Positions 51,086 to 58,767 of a stretch of 64,000 nucleotides of DNA are shown one piece after another. Location: contig JAIXKK010000200.1 of assembly GCA_026954325.1 (NCBI GenBank), forward strand, positions 62,001 through 126,000, read 5' to 3'. Origin of the DNA: Bryobacterales bacterium. GTDB lineage: Bacteria > Acidobacteriota > Terriglobia > Bryobacterales > Bryobacteraceae. The notes under the pieces were generated by a model. It made no database searches, was not told the DNA's origin, and worked only from the letters and a program-made list of their open reading frames with translations. A program made the position numbers and the translations under genes. How positions within the stretch are numbered: position 1 is the stretch's first letter; the number at the start of each line of letters is the position of its first letter.

Positions 51086-52234
51086 ATGCAACGCAGACAG
51101 TTTATGCTGAGCGGCGCGGCAATGATGCAGGCCTCGGGCGCGACGGACATCGAGGGCGCCCGCGCGGAGTTTCCCTGGGCGTCCCGGGAAACCTACCTGA
51201 ACACGGCGACCGAACATCCACTGGGCGCGCGAACCACGCGGGCGATGGAAGAGTATTTGCACGCCCTGACCCACGGTCCGGATTCGGCGCGAGAGGAGTT
51301 CGAGAACGGCCGGCTGATGGCCGAGGTGAAAGGGATGTTCGCGCGGCTCGTCAATGCGCGGCCTTCGGAAATCGGGTTCACGCCGAGCACCCAAACCGGA
51401 GAAAACCTCGTCCTGGAGGGGCTCGACATTCAGGCCTCGGGCGGCAACGTGGTGACCAACGATCTGCACTACGGCGGGAGTCTGCTGAACTACCGCAACC
51501 GGCGGAAATCCGGAATGGATGTGCGCATCATCAAACACCGCGGCTACCAGATGGACATGCGCGACCTTGAAAGATCAGTGGACAGGAAGACGAAGCTGAT
51601 CGCGATTGCGCTGGTGTCGAACGTAAACGGATACGTGCACGATGTGAAGGCCATCAGCGACCTCGCGCATGCGCACGGCGCGTATCTCTACTGCGATGTC
51701 ATTCAGGCGGCGGGAGCGGTCCCCATTGACGTGAAAGCGATGGGTATCGATTTTCTGGCGTGCTCGGCGTACAAATGGCTGATGGGCGGCCGGTTCGGCT
51801 ATCTCTATGTTCGCGAAGACCTGCAAGGGGCGGCGTTGAAGGCCAAACTGTTTGGGGGGCGCAGCACGGAGACGGGAGCGTCGCGTTATGAGATCAGCAC
51901 GGTGAGTCACGTGGGCTGCGTCTGCCAGCATCAGGCGTTGCAGTACATCCACTCTCTCGGTGTCGAGCGGATTTGGGCGCATGCGCGGCCCCTCGTGGCG
52001 CGCCTCGGAAGAGAACTGCCCGCCGCGGGATATCCCACCATTACGCCGGCCGGCACGGAGAGCCCCATCATTTCCTTCCAGGTGAAAGACGTTGCGGCGA
52101 CACGCGCCCGGCTGAAGAAGGCCAACGTGGTCGCCACCTTAAGCGGATCTCCGGAGGGCGGCCGGCTGCGTGTTTCGGTTTCCGTGTTCAACAACCAGAG
52201 CGACGTGGACAGGCTGCTCGGGGCGCTGACGTAA
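51086..52234 (+). CDS. Exported class V PLP aminotransferase (isopenicillin N epimerase-like)
   Basis: 382 aa, start ATG 51086 preceded by GAGG at a spacing of six. Tat-like leader MQRRQFMLSGAAMMQASGA. Landmarks: ETYLNTATEHPLG, FTPSTQTGENLVLEG, the PLP Asp in YLYCDVIQAAGAVPID and Lys in CSAYKWLMGGRFGYLY. The end has LRVSVSVFNNQSDVDRLL. Like the protein at 22019 it is an exported fold-type I enzyme, an uncommon location for PLP chemistry. It is last in an operon with a CehA-like protein and a C45 acyltransferase. Epimerase or lyase activity is likelier than desulfurase because the Cys loop is missing. Confidence 0.86.
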   Translation: MQRRQFMLSGAAMMQASGATDIEGARAEFPWASRETYLNTATEHPLGARTTRAMEEYLHALTHGPDSAREEFENGRLMAEVKGMFARLVNARPSEIGFTPSTQTGENLVLEGLDIQASGGNVVTNDLHYGGSLLNYRNRRKSGMDVRIIKHRGYQMDMRDLERSVDRKTKLIAIALVSNVNGYVHDVKAISDLAHAHGAYLYCDVIQAAGAVPIDVKAMGIDFLACSAYKWLMGGRFGYLYVREDLQGAALKAKLFGGRSTETGASRYEISTVSHVGCVCQHQALQYIHSLGVERIWAHARPLVARLGRELPAAGYPTITPAGTESPIISFQVKDVAATRARLKKANVVATLSGSPEGGRLRVSVSVFNNQSDVDRLLGALT

Positions 52235-52547
52235 GGGGTGACAGAATCGTCTTGCCCCTTTCTATGTGCAAATCGCGCTCTCGGGAAGCATTAATTTGAG
52301 CCGCCTCGGTACTGATGATGTTTAAGCTTCATTCCAGTTGCGGGCCTGACCACACCTCAATTGCAGGAACAGGTCGAATTTCGAGGGGTCGACAAATCGT
52401 CCGCCACGAGTCGGTCGAACCCTACAGAAGAGGCAAATTGCTAGACTTAGGAGGCACGCTATTCAGAGGGTACGACTGCTCCGTCGCAAGAGCCGATCTT
52501 TCGCCCAGCAGTTTCCGCGTGACATCGAGGGGTTTGAAACCGCTGCA
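52235..52547. other. Gap holding left direct repeat; start of the restriction island
   Basis: 313 bases between the class V gene and the ApaLI-like endonuclease. A weak hairpin (AAGGGG at 52233-52238 with CCCCTT at 52255-52260) may terminate the preceding operon. The direct repeat GGAACAGGTCGAATT lies at 52366-52380. Its minus-strand reading in the phase of the cofE tail gives a diverged cofE-like tail (FVDPSKFDLF). The rest looks non-coding and is richer in A/T. Confidence 0.5.
52366..52380. repeat. Left copy of 15-bp direct repeat (possible attL)
   Basis: GGAACAGGTCGAATT is identical to bases 54637-54651, which are the last codons of cofE. The flanks also show partial similarity for about 10-15 bases. 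It brackets the restriction-modification genes and may be the duplicated target or attachment core of an insertion. Confidence 0.55.
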
Positions 52548-53195
52548 ATGGCAAACGAACCGACCACTGTGAGCATTGAGCCTGACATTCGCCTCCGTGC
52601 GGAAAAACACGCCAAGGAGCTAAAGGCCAAGACGGAGAGCCGAATGGTAGAGATGGATAAGGATGATACTGCCCATTACCTGATCTACCGTGTGCTTGGA
52701 ATTTCCGATGAAGAGGGCCGCTCGATCGATCGCTACCAGAATAAGGGCCGCTTTCTTTACAAATACGCTGGCTCTTTTCTCGAAGATATAGTCAGGTTGT
52801 GTTTCATAAACAAGTATCCGGGCTCAGCTTCCGTGAGAATGCCAAACACGATAGGGCGGAGGCCGAAAACATTTGAAATCGATTGTTTGGTGGATGGAAA
52901 GCTGGCGCTCGAAATCAAGTGGCGTGACGCAACGACGGATGGCGACCATATCACAAAGGAACATACCCGTTTAAAAGCGGTTGTCGAAGCTGGGTATAGG
53001 CCGATTCGCGTGATGTTTTACTACCCTAATAGAACGCGGGCCGTGCGAATTCAACAGGCCCTGGAGACGCTCTATCACGGCGTCAGCGGCGACTATTACT
53101 ATGGCGAGTCTGCGTGGAACTATGTCCGGGATACGACGGGAACGGATCTGAAGCACATCCTTGAGGTCATCGCGGAGGAGAACCAAGGGCGGTGA
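52548..53195 (+). CDS. ApaLI-like type II restriction endonuclease
   Basis: 215 aa, start ATG 52548. A PD-(D/E)xK core is visible: TFEIDCLVDGKLALEIKWRD with D112, E122 and K124 as putative metal/catalytic residues; this and the flanking ITKEHTRLKAVVEAGYRPIRVMFYYPN recall the ApaLI restriction enzyme family (GTGCAC cutters). The N-terminal region is helical (LRAEKHAKELKAK). The adjacent methyltransferase, with GTGA overlap, supports a type II system. Codon use and base content are visibly more A/T-rich than neighbours, a sign of recent transfer. Recognition sequence is inferred from similarity only. Confidence 0.78.
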   Translation: MANEPTTVSIEPDIRLRAEKHAKELKAKTESRMVEMDKDDTAHYLIYRVLGISDEEGRSIDRYQNKGRFLYKYAGSFLEDIVRLCFINKYPGSASVRMPNTIGRRPKTFEIDCLVDGKLALEIKWRDATTDGDHITKEHTRLKAVVEAGYRPIRVMFYYPNRTRAVRIQQALETLYHGVSGDYYYGESAWNYVRDTTGTDLKHILEVIAEENQGR

Positions 53196-54439
53196 GTAGC
53201 AACACCCTACTTCTCGGCGATTGTCTCGATGTCTTGACCGGCATATCCAGTGAACTTGTCGACCTGATCTATGTGGACCCGCCGTTCTTGACCCAGAAGG
53301 TGCATAGGCTCGGAACTCGAGACGGAAAGAAAACCTATTCCTTTAAGGATCTTTGGTCATCGTCCGAGAATTATGGTGACTTCTTGCTTACGCGGCTGGG
53401 AGAGTGCCACCGCTGTCTCAAGAACACCGGCTCGCTGTTCTTTCATTGTGATGATAACTCCGGTCATATTGCACGTCTCGTGTTGGATGACATTTTCGGC
53501 GGAGAGAATTTCCAATCTGAGATCATCTGGACATACAAGAGATGGTCTAATTCGCGGCGCGGCCTTTTGCCATCTCACCAGACTATCCTATTCTATGCAA
53601 AGACCGACTCGTTCAAGTTCAATCCCGTAGTCACCGGTTATTCACAATCAACAAACATCGACCAGATATTGCAGCGTCGGATTCGGGACGAACGAGGCAA
53701 GGCCGTCTACGCCCGCACTGAAACGGGTGAGCCGATATCGAACGGCGGAAAGAAAGGTGTACCACTTGGCGATGTCTGGGAGATCCCCTACCTAAACCCG
53801 AAGGCACGGGAACGCGTAGGATATCCGACGCAGAAGCCAGTGTTGCTACTTGAACGAATGATCAAGCTGTGTACCGACCCTGGAGATGTTGTTCTGGATC
53901 CATTCTGTGGTAGCGGTACTACGATTGTGGCTGCTGGCTTGCTTGGCAGGGCAGCTATTGGCATTGACAACTCTGAAGAAGCACTTGCTCTCGCGAGGAC
54001 GCGGCTTGAGACTTGCGCAAAGACATCCTCTCGCTTGCTTGAGATTGGACGCGATGAATACGTCAGGAAAGATCTTGATCTCTTGGAGCACCTTCGCGGA
54101 CTGGAGTTTCATCCGGTCCACCGAAACAAAGGCCTCGACGCTATTCTCGCTGTCGAATGGGAAGGAAAGCCGATCTTTATACGTATTCAGCGTCAACACG
54201 AAACCGTATGCGAAGCCGCGGTTTCCCTTTCTCGTGCTGCGCGAAACAAGGGGGGCGCAAAATTAATCCTCATCGTTGTTGATGAGGCACGTCAAGGTTT
54301 GTTCGGACCGGAGGGAATACCAGAGGATGTCATGGTTGTTCCTTCGGCAGCAGTCGAGATCAAGCGGATATTGAAGGATCACGATCATCAATCAGCTAAT
54401 AGTACGTGCGCGACGGCTGCGAAGCCGCTTCTATCTTGA
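53192..54439 (+). CDS. Type II DNA methyltransferase (DNA N4/N6) with extra C-terminal domain
   Basis: 415 aa, start GTG 53192 overlapping the endonuclease stop (GTGA). Motif IV DPPF at 29-32 precedes motif I DPFCGSGTT at 236-244, so it is a beta-class amino-methyltransferase (N4-cytosine or N6-adenine). Target region in between. Residues about 300-395 are additional to the usual length: KGLDAILAVEWEGKPIFIRIQ, then EAAVSLSRAARNKGGAKLILIVVD. This resembles a restriction-endonuclease-like strand/helix pattern (D...E.K/IRIQ) found at the end of some adenine-specific methyltransferases. It protects host DNA against the endonuclease upstream. Base composition differs from surrounding genes. Confidence 0.9.
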   Translation: MSSNTLLLGDCLDVLTGISSELVDLIYVDPPFLTQKVHRLGTRDGKKTYSFKDLWSSSENYGDFLLTRLGECHRCLKNTGSLFFHCDDNSGHIARLVLDDIFGGENFQSEIIWTYKRWSNSRRGLLPSHQTILFYAKTDSFKFNPVVTGYSQSTNIDQILQRRIRDERGKAVYARTETGEPISNGGKKGVPLGDVWEIPYLNPKARERVGYPTQKPVLLLERMIKLCTDPGDVVLDPFCGSGTTIVAAGLLGRAAIGIDNSEEALALARTRLETCAKTSSRLLEIGRDEYVRKDLDLLEHLRGLEFHPVHRNKGLDAILAVEWEGKPIFIRIQRQHETVCEAAVSLSRAARNKGGAKLILIVVDEARQGLFGPEGIPEDVMVVPSAAVEIKRILKDHDHQSANSTCATAAKPLLS

Positions 54440-54631
54440 TTGGTGGCCCGCTCCAGGGGTGCACTTATAATTAAGGCAGGAGTACAGGGTTCACTGTATG
54501 CTGGGCTTTCACCTTTCTACTCTTGGCACTGACGCTAGGCGAACGATCGAGAGTAGAGAAGGGTCAGAACCAGCGAGGTGTGGGAACTTGAAAATGACAC
54601 GACTACCGGTTCGGACGCAAACGCATCTGAA

Positions 54632-55369
54632 CTACCGGAACAGGTCGAATTCCGGCGGGCGGATCAACGGCCGTGCCGAGCCCTTTCGATGCTCCCATTC
54701 ATACCCCTCGATCAACACGACCGGCACGCCCGCGGATTTGCCCATCACCAGGCCCGCGGCCGAGGCCAGTTCGTCAGCGCGCGCGAGGAGGGTGGCGGTG
54801 AGCACTTGTCCGCCGCGGTCACGCGTTCCGCGCAGATCTTCGAGCGGCTCAATGCCGGAAACGCCGATGGCGACGTTCACCAATCCTTCTCTCCAGGGAC
54901 GCCCGAACGTATCGCTGATGATTACCGCGCCGCATTCGAGAGCGGCCCGCAGCGCGGCGGCGGAGGCGTCCGGGTCAATGGGCAGCAGCGTAGCCATGTC
55001 TCCGCCGGAGGTATTGGACCGGTCGACGCCCGCATTTGCCGCCACGAATCCGTGATGCGTTTCGGTGATGAGAACGCCGCGGTCCATGCGCACGATGCGG
55101 CGCGATTGCCGCAGAACAAGCTCGATGAGCCTGGCGTCCTTGCCCCATTGGGCTGCCCAGGTTGCCGCGAAAGACGATGGTTCGATCTCGTCCAGATCGG
55201 CGATGGACCCCTCGGCTTTGGACACGATTTTCTGGGCCGCCACCACGATAGTGGTTTGCGTGATCTGCTGCTGCTCCTTTGCCGCGGCCGCGAGAATCAG
55301 CAGCGCGAGGTCGTCTCCGGGCTGAATCTCCGGTAATGTTGCGAGCCCTGTGATACGAATGCTCACCAT
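54632..55369 (-). CDS. cofE: Coenzyme F420-0:L-glutamate ligase
   Basis: 245 aa. Adds the gamma-linked glutamates to F420-0 using GTP. Family landmarks: ITQTTIVVAAQKIVSKAEGSI near 36-56, the RRIVRMDRGVLITETHHGFVAANAGVDRSN block, GGDMATLLPIDPDASA, ISDTFGRPWREGLVNVAIGVSG, and the C-terminal RPPEFDLFR. It is single-domain: the C-terminal nitroreductase-like module of bacterial FbiB is absent. The start overlaps the end of cofC by seven bases. The last codons contain the 15-bp repeat that also occurs at 52366, so an insertion event may have regenerated this end. Confidence 0.94.
   Translation of the reverse strand: MVSIRITGLATLPEIQPGDDLALLILAAAAKEQQQITQTTIVVAAQKIVSKAEGSIADLDEIEPSSFAATWAAQWGKDARLIELVLRQSRRIVRMDRGVLITETHHGFVAANAGVDRSNTSGGDMATLLPIDPDASAAALRAALECGAVIISDTFGRPWREGLVNVAIGVSGIEPLEDLRGTRDRGGQVLTATLLARADELASAAGLVMGKSAGVPVVLIEGYEWEHRKGSARPLIRPPEFDLFR
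54637..54651. repeat. Right copy of 15-bp direct repeat inside cofE 3' end (possible attR)
   Basis: GGAACAGGTCGAATT covers the last codons of cofE (minus-strand EFDLFR). It is identical to bases 52366-52380, 2.27 kb away, and the restriction-modification genes lie between. No integrase gene was seen between or beside the copies. Confidence 0.55.
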
Positions 55370-55986
55370 GACCTCAGCAGCGCGGCAATGCGCGAGGAAG
55401 GCGCCCGCGTGAGCAGTTCCACAATATCTTCCGGGGTGTCGATGTCGAACAGCAGCCCCGGCGGACGCAGCACCTTCACGGGCACGCCGGTATCTTCCGC
55501 CTGGCTCACGTGTTTGCGGAAGCTGCCCGGACCGAACCGGCTCTCGATCACGCCGGGCGGCGTGCGGACCAGAGCATTGGTGCCCGCGCCGTCGGCGGAG
55601 GGAACCACGATCACGCCCGGCCCCGCTTCCGCGATGAGCATCTCGATCTCCTCTTTGGTGACCAGGGGCACATCGATAGGTAACAGGATCACCGTCGTGG
55701 CGCCGAGAGCCGCCGCCCTGTGCGCGGCCGCGTCGGCGGAGGCGCTGTGGCTCGACTGTTCCGTCTCCTCGAACACTTCGACGCCGAACGAGCGGGCACG
55801 GTCAGCGGCGATTTCGTCGCTGGTCACGACCACGCGGCGGGCGAGCCCTTCCACGGAGCACAACGTGGCAAGCACCTCCTCGAACATGGCGCGTGCCAGG
55901 CGTTCCCGCTGTTGCGGCGTAAACATGCCGCTCAGACGCTGCTTGGCATTTTTCGGCGCTTTCACGGGCAGCAGGGCGAAGATCAT
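55363..55986 (-). CDS. cofC: 2-phospho-L-lactate (or PEP) guanylyltransferase
   Basis: 207 aa, start ATG 55986 overlapping the cofD stop by four bases (ATGA). Activates 2-phospholactate (archaea) or phosphoenolpyruvate (many bacteria, FbiD) with GTP to make the guanylyl intermediate used by CofD. Sequence: a nucleotidyltransferase start MIFALLPVKAPKNAKQRLSG, VVTSDEIAADRARSFGVEVFEE, TTVILLPIDVPLVTKEEIEML, GTNALVRTPPGVIESRFGPGSF and LLFDIDTPEDIVEL. End overlaps the cofE start by seven bases. Order on the minus strand: npdG, cofD, cofC, cofE. Confidence 0.94.
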   Translation of the reverse strand: MIFALLPVKAPKNAKQRLSGMFTPQQRERLARAMFEEVLATLCSVEGLARRVVVTSDEIAADRARSFGVEVFEETEQSSHSASADAAAHRAAALGATTVILLPIDVPLVTKEEIEMLIAEAGPGVIVVPSADGAGTNALVRTPPGVIESRFGPGSFRKHVSQAEDTGVPVKVLRPPGLLFDIDTPEDIVELLTRAPSSRIAALLRSW

Positions 55987-56912
55987 GTTCGCCCCAGGGC
56001 TTGCAGCACGGCGCGCGCCAGCGCCTTCTTTTGCGCCGGGCCGGTCATGATCGTATTCGTGACCACGGCGCGCATTCCCAGTTTCTCCACCTCGGGGGCC
56101 AGCCGTTTGTCCGCGCGGTCGAGAACGAACAGGTCCACCAGGCCGCGATACATCCGCGCTACTCCGAGCGCCGAAACCTCCATCCCCATGCCTCGCATCA
56201 TGTCCGCGGCGGGGCCTTTCAGCGCCCGCCCGCCGATGATCGGCGAGATCGCCGCGGCGGGGCATTTGCGTCTCCGCAATGCCCGCCGGATGCCGGGCAC
56301 CGCAAGGATAGGGCCGATGCTGATGATCGGGTTCGAGGGGCAAATGACGATAGCCGAAGCAGAGCGTATGTCGCGGAGAACTCCGGGCGCGGGCCGCGCT
56401 TCTTCCGCCCCTTGAAACTCCACGCCCAGCACTTCGTCCCGCGCTCTGCGCCGGACAAAGTAAGTCTGAAATTCCAAGGGGCCGCCGGGCGTTTGAACAA
56501 TAGTACGCACCGGATCATCTGACACCGGCTTCAATATGCAGACAACTCCCAGCGCGCGCGCAATTGCCGCGGTTACCGTGCTCAAGCTCTCGCCGGCGCG
56601 CAGGCGCGCGGTGCGGTAAATGTGCGTGGCAAGATCGCGATCGCCCAGTTGAAACCAGGTGTCTGCATTCAGTCTGCCGAGTGCTTCCAGACACCGGAAC
56701 GAATCGCCTTCCACGCCCCATCCATGAACGGGATTGGCAAGCCCGGCGAGCGTGTAGACGACGGTGTCCAGATCGGGGCAGATGTACAAACCATGCATCT
56801 CCATGTCATCGCCCGTGTTGCCGATGATACAGATTTCCTTTGGCGGATATACCCGCGAGAGGCCATCGAGAAAGCGGGCTGCTCCCACGCCGCCGGCCAG
56901 AGCAACAATCAT
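55983..56912 (-). CDS. cofD: 2-phospho-L-lactate transferase
   Basis: 309 aa. Transfers the activated phospholactyl (or phosphoenolpyruvyl) group to the riboflavin analogue Fo, giving (dehydro)F420-0. Family features: MIVALAGGVGAARFLDGLSRV, the nucleotide loop GNTGDDMEMHGLYICPDLDTVVYTLAG, a WFQLGDRDLATHIYRTARL block, VICPSNPIISIGPILAVPG, and ISPIIGGRALKGPAADMM. It is coupled by four-base overlaps to cofC downstream and to npdG upstream, so the genes are one operon. Functions in the cytosol. Confidence 0.95.
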   Translation of the reverse strand: MIVALAGGVGAARFLDGLSRVYPPKEICIIGNTGDDMEMHGLYICPDLDTVVYTLAGLANPVHGWGVEGDSFRCLEALGRLNADTWFQLGDRDLATHIYRTARLRAGESLSTVTAAIARALGVVCILKPVSDDPVRTIVQTPGGPLEFQTYFVRRRARDEVLGVEFQGAEEARPAPGVLRDIRSASAIVICPSNPIISIGPILAVPGIRRALRRRKCPAAAISPIIGGRALKGPAADMMRGMGMEVSALGVARMYRGLVDLFVLDRADKRLAPEVEKLGMRAVVTNTIMTGPAQKKALARAVLQALGRT

Positions 56913-57538
56913 AAGCCTGTGATGCGAATCCCGGAATGTTTCACTTTATGGGCGCGATTGAGCGCGATCAGCAACTGCACCGTGTTCTCGATGAGGCGCG
57001 ATTGTTTCAAACCTCCCGCATCGATGGGCCGCGCGCCCGGCAGCATCCGGACCAGGGCCGAAGCGGCGGCCTTGGCCTCCGGATCATCGGCGCAAATCAG
57101 CACGTCGCTGTCGATGGATTCCTCGAGGTTCCCCACCAGACCGGCGCTCAGCGTGTGGAAGGCCGAGGCGACTCGTACGCCCTCGGGAACGTGCTTCGCC
57201 GCGAGAAGGGCGGAATTCTCACCCGATTGCAGGCGCACCGTGGCGTCCACCAGAATCGCGCCGGGGCGGAAACTGGAGGCAATCGCCTCGAGCGTACCGA
57301 TCTGCGCATCCGGCGGCACCGTCAACACGACCACGCCGGCCTCGCGCACGGCCGCCGCATTCTCGAACCCTTCCACCGCGCCGGAGCCGGCCTTCTCCTC
57401 CGCGAGTTTGGCGGCAGTCTGCGCGCGTTCGGAAGTTCGCGAGCCGATTCGCACGCGCGCCCCCGCCCGTGCAAATCGAAGCGCCAATGCCATCCCTTCC
57501 GCTCCGGTTCCACCCACAATTGCGATCGTTTTCTGCAC
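56909..57538 (-). CDS. npdG: NADPH-dependent F420 reductase
   Basis: 209 aa, taking GTG 57538 as start because AGGGA precedes it and the Rossmann start VQKTIAIVGGTGAEG follows at once. GGTGAEGMALALRFARAGARVRIGSRTSERA is the nucleotide-binding fold; the Arg/Ser pair after the GxGxxG strand suggests NADP(H). LVDATVRLQSGENSALLAAKHVPEGVRVASAFHTLSAG fits F420H2:NADP oxidoreductases. It shuttles hydride between NADP(H) and F420. Last bases overlap cofD by four. It is divergent from cofG across 56 bases. Confidence 0.9.
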   Translation of the reverse strand: MQKTIAIVGGTGAEGMALALRFARAGARVRIGSRTSERAQTAAKLAEEKAGSGAVEGFENAAAVREAGVVVLTVPPDAQIGTLEAIASSFRPGAILVDATVRLQSGENSALLAAKHVPEGVRVASAFHTLSAGLVGNLEESIDSDVLICADDPEAKAAASALVRMLPGARPIDAGGLKQSRLIENTVQLLIALNRAHKVKHSGIRITGL

Positions 57539-57594
57539 GTTCTTGTTCCCTAAAGTATGCCACAGGGCGTTTTCCCGAAGACGCTGTATGTGAC

Positions 57595-58767
57595 ATGCTG
57601 AAAGTCTTGACCGCGCCGGCAATTCCGGGAAAGATCACGCCCGAGGAAGCCTCTCGCCTCCTGCGGAATTCCTCCGCGGACCCTCGTCCTCTTCTCGAGG
57701 AAGCCGCGCGGATTCGCGCCCGGCGCACGGGCCGCGCCATCACCTATTCGCGGAAGGTGTTCATTCCTCTAACGAACCTTTGCCGTGATCAGTGCGGCTA
57801 CTGCACGTTCGCCCGTCCGCCCGAGGATCCGCGCGCCCACACCATGACTCCGGCCGAGGTGCTTGCCGTCGCGGAAGCCGGCCGCGAAGCAGGGTGCAAG
57901 GAAGCGCTCTTCAGTCTTGGCGAGCGGCCGGAACTTCGCTACCCCGGCCACAAACGGTGGCTGGAAGAACAGGGGTACGCCTCGACCATTGGCTACCTCG
58001 CGGCGATGTGCCGGCTTGTCTTCGAGCGCACCGGCCTGTTGCCGCATGCCAATCCGGGCACCATGTCTCTGGATGAGATGGAGCAACTTCGCCCGTTCAA
58101 TGTCAGCATGGGAATGATGCTCGAATCGGTGAGCAGCCGGCTGTTACGGCCCGGCCAGGCGCATCACGCCTGCCCCGACAAGGTCCCGGCGGCGCGACTC
58201 GCAACGCTCGAAGCGGCCGGCAGGTTGCGCGTGCCGTTCACCACCGGCATCCTGATCGGAATCGGCGAAACGCTCGAAGAGCGTGCCGGCTCGCTGTTCG
58301 CCATCCGCGACAGTCACGCCCGCCATGGCCACATCCAGGAAGTGATCATTCAGAACTTTCGCGCCAAGCCGGATACGCGGTTTGCCCAATGGCCCGAGCC
58401 CGAAACCAACCGCCTGGTGTTGACCGCGGCCCTCGCGCGCGTGATCTTCGGCCCCGAAGTGAACGTCCAAATTCCCCCGAACCTGACCTCGCCCGGTTTC
58501 GGAGGTTTGCTGCGCGCCGGCATCAACGACTGGGGAGGAATCTCTCCGGTCACGCGTGATTACATCAATCCGGAACGAAGGTGGCCGGCCATTCGCGCGT
58601 TACGGGATGTGACGGAAAAGGCCGGCTTCGAACTGCGCGAGCGGCTCGCCGTCTATCCCGAATTCATACGTGAACGAGTGGACTTCCTTCCGGAACTGTT
58701 GAGAGATCGCGTGGCTCGGATGACGGACAATTCCGGGCTGGTCCGCCCGTCGGAGGAACGATGGTAG
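57595..58767 (+). CDS. cofG: 7,8-didemethyl-8-hydroxy-5-deazariboflavin synthase subunit CofG
   Basis: 390 aa, start ATG 57595. Radical SAM protein with C63-x3-C67-x2-C70 (CRDQCGYC) in IPLTNLCRDQCGYCTFARPPEDP, followed by SAM-binding and TIM-barrel segments CKEALFSLGERPELRYP, PHANPGTMSLDEM and PFTTGILIGIGETLEERAGSL. CofG makes the second radical step in Fo synthesis, joining the tyrosine-derived intermediate with the flavin precursor ring. Its stop overlaps the start of cofH by seven bases. Divergent from npdG. Confidence 0.95.
   Translation: MLKVLTAPAIPGKITPEEASRLLRNSSADPRPLLEEAARIRARRTGRAITYSRKVFIPLTNLCRDQCGYCTFARPPEDPRAHTMTPAEVLAVAEAGREAGCKEALFSLGERPELRYPGHKRWLEEQGYASTIGYLAAMCRLVFERTGLLPHANPGTMSLDEMEQLRPFNVSMGMMLESVSSRLLRPGQAHHACPDKVPAARLATLEAAGRLRVPFTTGILIGIGETLEERAGSLFAIRDSHARHGHIQEVIIQNFRAKPDTRFAQWPEPETNRLVLTAALARVIFGPEVNVQIPPNLTSPGFGGLLRAGINDWGGISPVTRDYINPERRWPAIRALRDVTEKAGFELRERLAVYPEFIRERVDFLPELLRDRVARMTDNSGLVRPSEERW

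Noticed and set aside
52233..52261. AAGGGG...CCCCTT hairpin after the class V enzyme gene.
   Set aside because: A six-base stem with a 16-base loop and only three following T/C bases is too weak to call a terminator.
54459..54464. GTGCAC (the ApaLI site) just after the methyltransferase gene as a control site.
   Set aside because: The same hexamer occurs elsewhere in the window (for example in the 7.2 and 47.9 kb regions), so its position is not informative.
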